Under the pieces are notes generated by a model. It had not been told where the DNA came from, searched no databases, and saw only the letters and a list, made by a program, of their open reading frames with translations. The translations under genes were made by a program, and so were the position numbers. From the NCBI GenBank assembly GCA_903873565.1, contig CAIQOY010000009.1, forward strand, positions 1 through 17,516: a stretch of DNA of 17,516 bases, written 5' to 3'. Each line of letters begins with the position of its first letter. Positions within the stretch are counted from its first letter, which is position 1. The stretch is from an uncultured Actinomycetes bacterium. Lineage in GTDB: Bacteria > Actinomycetota > Thermoleophilia > Gaiellales > F1-60-MAGs149. Positions 12,948 to 17,516 of the stretch are shown here, piece by piece.

Positions 12948-13679
12948 TTGAAGAGGAACGGTCGTCTCATCGCGCTCGGCGTCTGCGCGGCGATCGGCGC
13001 GGCCTTCGCCGCCCCGGCGCTCGTCGGCGCCGAGGGGCCGGTCTCGCTGGCCCGCAACAGCTACGCGCTCAGCGGGTTCAAGCTCTCGCCGCAGGGCAAG
13101 CAGCCCAACTCGGTCGTGCCCACCAACGCCAAGGGCAAGTTCCCGCAGCGCACGCTCGACATCAGCAAGATCCCGTGGGGCACCACGGTCACCGGCGTCG
13201 TGGGCATCGAGTTCACGAACCCGCAGAACTGCGGCTCCTCGCCGGCCTTCACGTACAGCGCCACCTCGCGCGCCTGCCAGAACGCGTTCGGCGCCGGCGT
13301 CTCGTTCCCGCTTCAGGCACCGGTGCCGATCCGCGCACCGAAGGTCGGGATCCTCGGCGGCCTCAACGAGAACGGCGACTGCTCCGGCACGTTCGCCAAT
13401 CCGACGGCCCCGCCCGGCTTCCTCTGCGTCTACCCGGGCAAGACCGGCTCCGCCGCCGAGTACTTCGACAAGTCCGAGGCGGACATCTTCAACATCTCGA
13501 AGAACAGCGATGGCGCCTACGCCGTCGAGGTGTACCCGCTGACGGGCAATGCCTCCAAGCACGGCTTCCGCATCACGGCGCAGGGCGCGATCGCCGGCGC
13601 CGCCAAGTTCTACGGCACCTGGGCCTACACGGCTCCGGGCGTCGACTCCGCCGAGGCCCGCGCGGCCGACGCCTCCTGA
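12948..13679 (+). CDS. Secreted protein of unknown function leading the pst operon
   Basis: A 243-aa exported protein of no family I recognise. TTG 12948 is chosen because an AAGGAGG sits about 5 nt upstream and it opens a clean signal peptide (KRNGR, then an Ala/Leu core, likely cut near VGA-E, residues 1-28); the frame continues upstream to GTG 12819 without a signal. The mature part has four cysteines (95, 110, 145, 160), enough for two disulfides, and alternating Val/Thr/Gly/aromatic stretches that suggest a beta-rich fold (TTVTGVVGIEFTNP, 79-92; GFRITAQGAIAGAAKFYGTWAYTAP, 206-230). It ends 34 bp before pstS on the same strand, behind the PHO-box-like repeats. A role in phosphate starvation, perhaps phosphate or phosphoester binding outside the cell, is inferred only from position. 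Confidence 0.85.
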   Translation: MKRNGRLIALGVCAAIGAAFAAPALVGAEGPVSLARNSYALSGFKLSPQGKQPNSVVPTNAKGKFPQRTLDISKIPWGTTVTGVVGIEFTNPQNCGSSPAFTYSATSRACQNAFGAGVSFPLQAPVPIRAPKVGILGGLNENGDCSGTFANPTAPPGFLCVYPGKTGSAAEYFDKSEADIFNISKNSDGAYAVEVYPLTGNASKHGFRITAQGAIAGAAKFYGTWAYTAPGVDSAEARAADAS

Positions 13680-13713
13680 CGTTCCCCGACACAGAGAAAC
13701 GAGAAAGGCAGCT

Positions 13714-14556
13714 ATGAAGAAGCAGATCCTCATCCTCGCCGTGACGATGGCGGCCCTCGCGGCCTTCGCCGGCACGGCCACCGCCGCGACGAAGATCATC
13801 ACCGGCGGATCGACCGGCCTGCAGGTCCTGGGCTCCGCCCTCGCCGCGCAGTACGGCAAGGAGACGGGCGGCAAGTACCGCGTCACGGTCTCGGGCGGCG
13901 GCTCCGGCGCCGGCCAGACGGGCGCGGCGAACGGCACGTTCCAGATCGGCAACTCGTCGTCCGACAAGTCGTCGTCGACGCCGGCTGGCACCGTGTTCAC
14001 CCCGATCACGAAGGAGCCCTTCGCGATCATCGTGAACAAGTCCAACCCGATCAAGGGCCTGACGGGCGAGCAGGTCAAGCAGATCTTCCTCGGCCAGATC
14101 ACCAACTGGAAGGACGTCGGCTGGGCCGCGGGCGGCGCGATCAAGTGCTTCTCGCGCGTCTCGACCTCCGGCACCCGCCAGTCCTTCCAGAAGCTCTTCC
14201 TGGGCAACATCAACACGCCGGTCTCGAACTCGTGCCCGGCGCTCGCCTCGAACGCGCTCGATCGCTCGTCCGTGGCGAACACGAAGGGCGGGATCGCCTA
14301 CGTCACCTACGCCTACACCGTGGGCTCGGGCGGCGCGACCGTCAAGACGATCCCGATCGACGGCGTCACGCCGACCCTGCAGAACGTGGTCAGCAACAAG
14401 TACAAGTACTGGAACTGCCAGTACTTCGTCACCAAGGGCGAGCCTGCCGGTGACGTCAAGACCTACATCGACTGGGTCCGCAGCAGCAAGGGCGCGGCGG
14501 TGATCAAGAACTACGCCGTGCCGTTCACCGGCACCTACGACCAGTGCGTCTCCTAG
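13714..14556 (+). CDS. pstS: Phosphate ABC transporter substrate-binding protein PstS
   Basis: A 280-aa periplasmic-type binding protein that captures phosphate for the PstCAB transporter. It has a signal peptide at 1-24 (MKKQILILAVTMAALAAFAG, cut at ATAA-like AxA), the phosphate loop GGGSGAG at 61-67, KEPFAIIVNKSNP at 100-112, LTGEQVKQIFLGQITNW at 116-132 and STSGTRQSFQKLFL at 150-163. Each of these is a standard PstS block. There is no lipobox cysteine, so it is not predicted to be a lipoprotein. Four cysteines (145, 174, 235, 278) are likely paired after export. ATG 13714 has GAAAGG about 6 nt upstream. A strong hairpin follows the stop and probably sets a higher level of this protein than of the membrane parts. 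Confidence 0.93.
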   Translation: MKKQILILAVTMAALAAFAGTATAATKIITGGSTGLQVLGSALAAQYGKETGGKYRVTVSGGGSGAGQTGAANGTFQIGNSSSDKSSSTPAGTVFTPITKEPFAIIVNKSNPIKGLTGEQVKQIFLGQITNWKDVGWAAGGAIKCFSRVSTSGTRQSFQKLFLGNINTPVSNSCPALASNALDRSSVANTKGGIAYVTYAYTVGSGGATVKTIPIDGVTPTLQNVVSNKYKYWNCQYFVTKGEPAGDVKTYIDWVRSSKGAAVIKNYAVPFTGTYDQCVS

Positions 14557-14574
14557 GTTCGACGCGCTGACACG

Positions 14575-14607
14575 CGGGAGGGTCCCGGCGCAGCCGGGGC
14601 CCTCCCG
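14575..14607 (+). terminator. Hairpin between pstS and pstC (partial terminator or mRNA stabiliser)
   Basis: CGGGAGGGTCCCGGC (14575-14589) pairs with 14593-14607 over 15 positions, including one G-U wobble, around a GCA loop. It lies just after the pstS stop and before pstC, in the only real gap of the operon. A pyrimidine-rich but U-poor stretch follows. Such a structure would let most transcripts end after pstS, or protect a pstS-only mRNA. Confidence 0.65.
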
Positions 14608-14631
14608 CTCCCTTCCTGCCTGCCCCGAACC

Positions 14632-15654
14632 ATGGCCACCTTCACCCGCCCCCTCGTCGATCCCCAGCCCCAGTCCGGCGGTGCGTCCGCGACGCGGGCC
14701 GACGGCATCTTCCGCGGCGTCCTGATCGCGATCTCGGCGTTCATGCTGATCCTGATCGCGTCGATCACCATCTTCGTCTTCTACGTCGGCTGGCCGTCCT
14801 TCTCCGCCAACGGACTGAGCTGGTTCGGCACCGGCGACGAGCCGCTGGACATCCAGCTCGGGTACTCGTTCCTGGGCGACCCGGAGGGCGGCCGCTACAC
14901 GACGCTCAACGCCTGGCCGGCGATCCTCGGCACGCTGCTGACCACCGGCGGCGCGCTGCTCCTCTCCTTCCCCTTTGCGCTCCTGTCGGCGATCTTCATC
15001 GCCGAGCTCGCGCCGAAGCGCCTCGCGGCCTTCCTCGACCCGATCGTCTCGATCCTCGCCGCGACGCCGTCGGTCATCTACGGCCTCTTCGCGATCCTCG
15101 TCCTCGCGCCGCTGATCGAGCAGAACCTGATCCCGCAGGACAAGGCCGAGGAGATCTCGCCCGTCGTGACCCTGACCGGCGCGAACGTCCTGCTCGGCAT
15201 CCTCGTCCTGACCCTGATGATCGCGCCGCTGATGATCGCGATCTTCGCCGATGCCCTGCGTGCCGTGCCCGTCAAGTGGAAGGAGGGCGCGATCGCGCTG
15301 GGCTGCGACGAGTGGCGGATGACGCGCCGCGTCTCGATCCGCGCGATCCGCCCGGCCCTGGTCGCCGGGACCACTCTCGCGATGGGGCGCGCCGTCGGCG
15401 AGGCGATCGCCCTGTCGATGGCGACGGGGTCGATCGCCTTCATCCCGAACCCGCTCGACGGCTACTTCTTCTTCCTCGAGCCGGTGCGCACCCTCGCCTC
15501 GTCGATCGTCGACTACTCCGAGGGCTTCGAGTCCCCCGAGCTGAAGGCCAACCTGTTCGCCTTCGGCGTGATCCTGCTGATAACCACGGCGGCGCTGACC
15601 ATCGGCGCCAAGATCGCCTCGCGCGCCGCCGAGAAGAAGCTGGGCGGCAGCTGA
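14632..15654 (+). CDS. pstC: Phosphate ABC transporter permease PstC
   Basis: A 340-aa inner-membrane permease. A short polar start is followed by a first membrane segment at about 28-52, then the usual core segments near 96-124, 138-163, 183-207, 245-265 and 305-326. The coupling loop ALGCDEWRMTRRVSIRAIRPALVAGTTLAMGRAVGEA (222-258) is the EAA-type motif that contacts PstB. PstC and PstA form the channel for phosphate. ATG 14632 lacks a clear ribosome site, in keeping with lower expression than pstS after the hairpin. Its TGA is one base from the pstA GTG. The loop between segments 1 and 2 (53-95) is longer than in short PstC forms and would face outside. Confidence 0.95.
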   Translation: MATFTRPLVDPQPQSGGASATRADGIFRGVLIAISAFMLILIASITIFVFYVGWPSFSANGLSWFGTGDEPLDIQLGYSFLGDPEGGRYTTLNAWPAILGTLLTTGGALLLSFPFALLSAIFIAELAPKRLAAFLDPIVSILAATPSVIYGLFAILVLAPLIEQNLIPQDKAEEISPVVTLTGANVLLGILVLTLMIAPLMIAIFADALRAVPVKWKEGAIALGCDEWRMTRRVSIRAIRPALVAGTTLAMGRAVGEAIALSMATGSIAFIPNPLDGYFFFLEPVRTLASSIVDYSEGFESPELKANLFAFGVILLITTAALTIGAKIASRAAEKKLGGS

Positions 15655-15655
15655 C

Positions 15656-16576
15656 GTGCCGACCCGCCTCTCCGACCGCCTCGGCATCGGCATCGCCTAC
15701 GGCGCCGGCGGCATCCTCATGGTCGCCGTGGCCGTCCTGATGCTGTGGCTGATCGTCCAGGGCATCGGCACGATCTCATGGGACTTCCTGACGGGCGAGC
15801 CTGCCGCGGGCTCCCTCGAGCAGGGCGTGTCCGGCGGGATCCTGCCGGCAATCGTCGGGACCCTGATCGTCGTCGCGTTCGGCATGGCGGTGGCGATCCC
15901 GCTCGGCCTCGGCGTCGCGATCTTCCTGACCGAGTACCGCCAGCCCGCATGGCTGGCCAAGGGGACGGACACGGCGATCGACCTGATCTTCGGCGTCCCG
16001 AGCGTGGTCTTCGCGCTGTTCGGCCTCGCGATCTTCTCACAGGGGTGGCTCGCCTGGCTCTCCAACCCGGTCGGCGGCACCGGCATGGCCACCGCGCAGT
16101 CGTTCTTCTGCTCGTCGTTGATGATGGCCCTGATCGGGCTTCCGCCCGTGGTCCGCTCGAGCCAGGCCGCGATCCTCGGCGTGCCGAACCAGCAGCGCGA
16201 AGCCGCCTACGCACTCGGGAAGGGCCGACTGACCACGATCCGCCGGATCGTCGTGCCCGGCGCGCGCCCCGGCATCGCAACCGGGATCATGCTCGGCATC
16301 GGGCGCATCGCGGGAGACACGGCGATCGTCTGGATCCTGCTCGGCGGCGCGGTCCTGCAGGCGCCGCCGGACGGCTGGTACCTGCCGTGGAACCTGCTCG
16401 ACTTCCTGCGCAGCGAGGGGTCGACCCTGACCACCTACATCTACTTCTCCTCTCCGGCGGGCGAGGGCAACTCGCCCGGGCCGGCGTACGGCGCGGCCTT
16501 CGTCCTCATGGTCGTGATCCTCATCGTCAACATCGCGCTGATCCGCTCGAGTCGGCGCAAGATCGGAAAGCGGTGA
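15656..16576 (+). CDS. pstA: Phosphate ABC transporter permease PstA
   Basis: A 306-aa permease pairing with PstC. Membrane segments are visible near 15-36, 61-92, 108-132, 148-165, 207-232 and 278-298. The EAA-type loop REAAYALGKGRLTTIRRIVVPGARPGIATGIMLGIGRIAGDTA (181-223) includes the conserved Gly-Asp-Thr typical of PstA. FGVPSVVFALFGLAIF at 112-127 is another family block. GTG 15656 starts one base after the pstC stop, and its own TGA overlaps the pstB GTG by 4 bp (GTGA), so translation is coupled on both sides. Confidence 0.95.
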   Translation: MPTRLSDRLGIGIAYGAGGILMVAVAVLMLWLIVQGIGTISWDFLTGEPAAGSLEQGVSGGILPAIVGTLIVVAFGMAVAIPLGLGVAIFLTEYRQPAWLAKGTDTAIDLIFGVPSVVFALFGLAIFSQGWLAWLSNPVGGTGMATAQSFFCSSLMMALIGLPPVVRSSQAAILGVPNQQREAAYALGKGRLTTIRRIVVPGARPGIATGIMLGIGRIAGDTAIVWILLGGAVLQAPPDGWYLPWNLLDFLRSEGSTLTTYIYFSSPAGEGNSPGPAYGAAFVLMVVILIVNIALIRSSRRKIGKR

Positions 16577-17516
16577 CCCCGTTGGAACCCCAGGACGACC
16601 AGCAGCGACTCGACGACCGGGCCAAGCGCCAGGAGTGGCGCCACGCCCTCGACCGCAGCGCGGACCTGCGTCCCGCCGGCGACCCGAGCGACCCGACTGC
16701 CGCGGCGGCTCCACCGGCGGCGCCGCCGGTCGCGATCTCGCCCGCGCCCGCCGTCCTCGCGGCCGCCGAGCCGCACCCGGTCGGCGAGGCCGCGGCTGCA
16801 CCGGCCGCACCGACCTCGACTCCGGCTGCTGCGCCGACCCGGGCCGAGCCGACCACCCCGCAGTCCCACCCGCCGCACGTCGCCGACCCGTCGGACCTCG
16901 TGCTCGCGGCGCGCGGCTTGCGGGTCGCCTTCTCCGGCAACGAGATCCTGCACGGCGTCGATCTCGACGCGCCGCGCGGTGGCGTCCTGGCGCTGGTCGG
17001 GCCCTCGGGCTGCGGCAAGACGACGCTCCTGCGCTCGATCAACCGACTCACGGAGCTCGCCCCGACGGCCTCGATCGGCGGGCAGATCCTGCTCGACGGC
17101 GAGGACGTCTACGCCGGTGGCACCGACCTCAACCTCCTCCGCCGGCGGGTCGGGATGGTGTTCCAGCAGCCGAACCCGTTCCCGATGACGATCTTCGACA
17201 ACGTCGCGTTCGCGATCCGCGAGCAGGCCAAGCGCCGCCCGTCCCGTGGCGAGTTGATGCCGCAGGTCGCGGACGTGCTGCAGCGCGCCGGCCTGTGGGA
17301 CGAGGTCAAGGACAACCTCGACCGCAACGCCCTGTCGCTGTCCGGCGGCCAGCAGCAGCGGCTCTGCATCGCCCGCACCCTCGCGGCCAACCCCGAGGTG
17401 ATCCTGATGGATGAGCCCTGCTCGGCCCTCGACCCGCGCTCGACGGCGCGCATCGAGGAGCTGATCGTGCAGCTCGCGGGATCGCTGAGCGTGGTGATCG
17501 TCACCCACAACCTCGC
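16573..17516 (+). CDS. pstB: Phosphate ABC transporter ATPase PstB with long N-terminal extension (3' partial)
   Basis: The reading frame runs from GTG 16573, which overlaps the pstA stop, to the window end without a stop (314 codons). The ATPase domain begins near residue 110 and has Walker A GPSGCGKTT at 143-151, Q-loop FQQPNPFP at 197-204, signature LSGGQQQRL at 256-264, Walker B VILMDEPCSALD at 276-287 and the switch THN at 311-313. The CSALD form is typical of PstB, which powers phosphate import. What is odd is residues 1-109: a charged start (EPQDDQQRLDDRAKRQEWRH) followed by a low-complexity Ala/Pro/Thr-rich linker. Usual PstB proteins are 250-280 aa and start near the domain. GTG 16900 would remove it but has no ribosome site. 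The end of the gene is outside the window. Confidence 0.93.
   Translation, partial: MTPLEPQDDQQRLDDRAKRQEWRHALDRSADLRPAGDPSDPTAAAAPPAAPPVAISPAPAVLAAAEPHPVGEAAAAPAAPTSTPAAAPTRAEPTTPQSHPPHVADPSDLVLAARGLRVAFSGNEILHGVDLDAPRGGVLALVGPSGCGKTTLLRSINRLTELAPTASIGGQILLDGEDVYAGGTDLNLLRRRVGMVFQQPNPFPMTIFDNVAFAIREQAKRRPSRGELMPQVADVLQRAGLWDEVKDNLDRNALSLSGGQQQRLCIARTLAANPEVILMDEPCSALDPRSTARIEELIVQLAGSLSVVIVTHNL

Noticed and set aside
13573..15693. 706-codon minus-strand frame across pstS and pstC
   Set aside because: Low-complexity Arg/Asp/Gly/Glu-rich translation; the plus-strand genes are unmistakable.
16635..17414. 259-codon plus-strand frame over pstB
   Set aside because: It is in a different frame from the Walker A, signature and Walker B motifs. 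The real pstB frame starts at 16573 and stays open to the window end.

Overview
The window is very GC-rich (about 70% by eye), almost fully coding, and uses many GTG/TTG starts. Gene content and protein style point to an actinobacterium of the Thermoleophilia/Solirubrobacterales type (Patulibacter, Conexibacter, Baekduia relatives). This placement is an inference: there is no rRNA here, and I saw no tRNA, CRISPR array or insertion sequence.

Layout. (1) 1-677, plus strand: the tail of an unknown gene, then a small secreted protein with a short lineage-typical repeat. A perfect hairpin at 709-740 separates it from the converging cluster. (2) 5859-767, minus strand: a tightly packed five-gene nitrogen cluster. 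In order it encodes a glutamine-synthetase-like ligase, a class II glutamine amidotransferase, a GXGXG glutamate-synthase-like subunit, an FMN/iron-sulfur glutamate synthase subunit and a 151-aa protein I do not recognise. This is a glutamate synthase split into three polypeptides beside its own ligase, the arrangement of the gmaS/mgsABC (glx) genes of methylamine-using bacteria. The N-methylglutamate dehydrogenase genes are not in the window, so the substrate is open. (3) 6125-7933, plus strand: a divergent PucR/CdaR-type regulator with GAF sensor domains. The shared intergenic region holds a strong palindrome overlapping a predicted -35 box of the nitrogen cluster. (4) 7986-10610, plus strand: arsR, an arsenate-type GAPDH and arsJ. 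This is a compact arsenate detoxification operon in which arsenate becomes 1-arseno-3-phosphoglycerate and is exported. An ATCGAT-N4-ATCGAT operator lies just upstream. (5) 12369-10607, minus strand: etfB-etfA, the electron transfer flavoprotein, converging on arsJ with overlapping stop codons and a hairpin inside the arsJ 3' end. (6) 12709-12431, minus strand: a small hypothetical protein. (7) 12948-17516, plus strand: a phosphate-uptake operon made of a secreted protein of unknown function, pstS, pstC, pstA and pstB (cut by the window end). Upstream are repeated GCCTTMAC elements in 11-bp register, which look like a PHO box.

How the parts relate. The nitrogen cluster probably makes glutamate or a glutamate derivative under its divergent regulator. 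The Pst system imports phosphate, and by family knowledge also lets arsenate in. The arsR-GAPDH-arsJ cassette about 3 kb away would deal with that arsenate. ETF passes electrons from flavin dehydrogenases to the respiratory chain, and its partners are not in view.

Several genes share a GGTANNNT-type -10 placed 6-7 nt before the start codon, suggesting leaderless transcripts. The most unusual items are the unrecognised fifth gene of the nitrogen cluster, the secreted protein leading the pst operon, the roughly 109-residue Ala/Pro-rich N-terminal extension of PstB, and a PstS without a lipobox.
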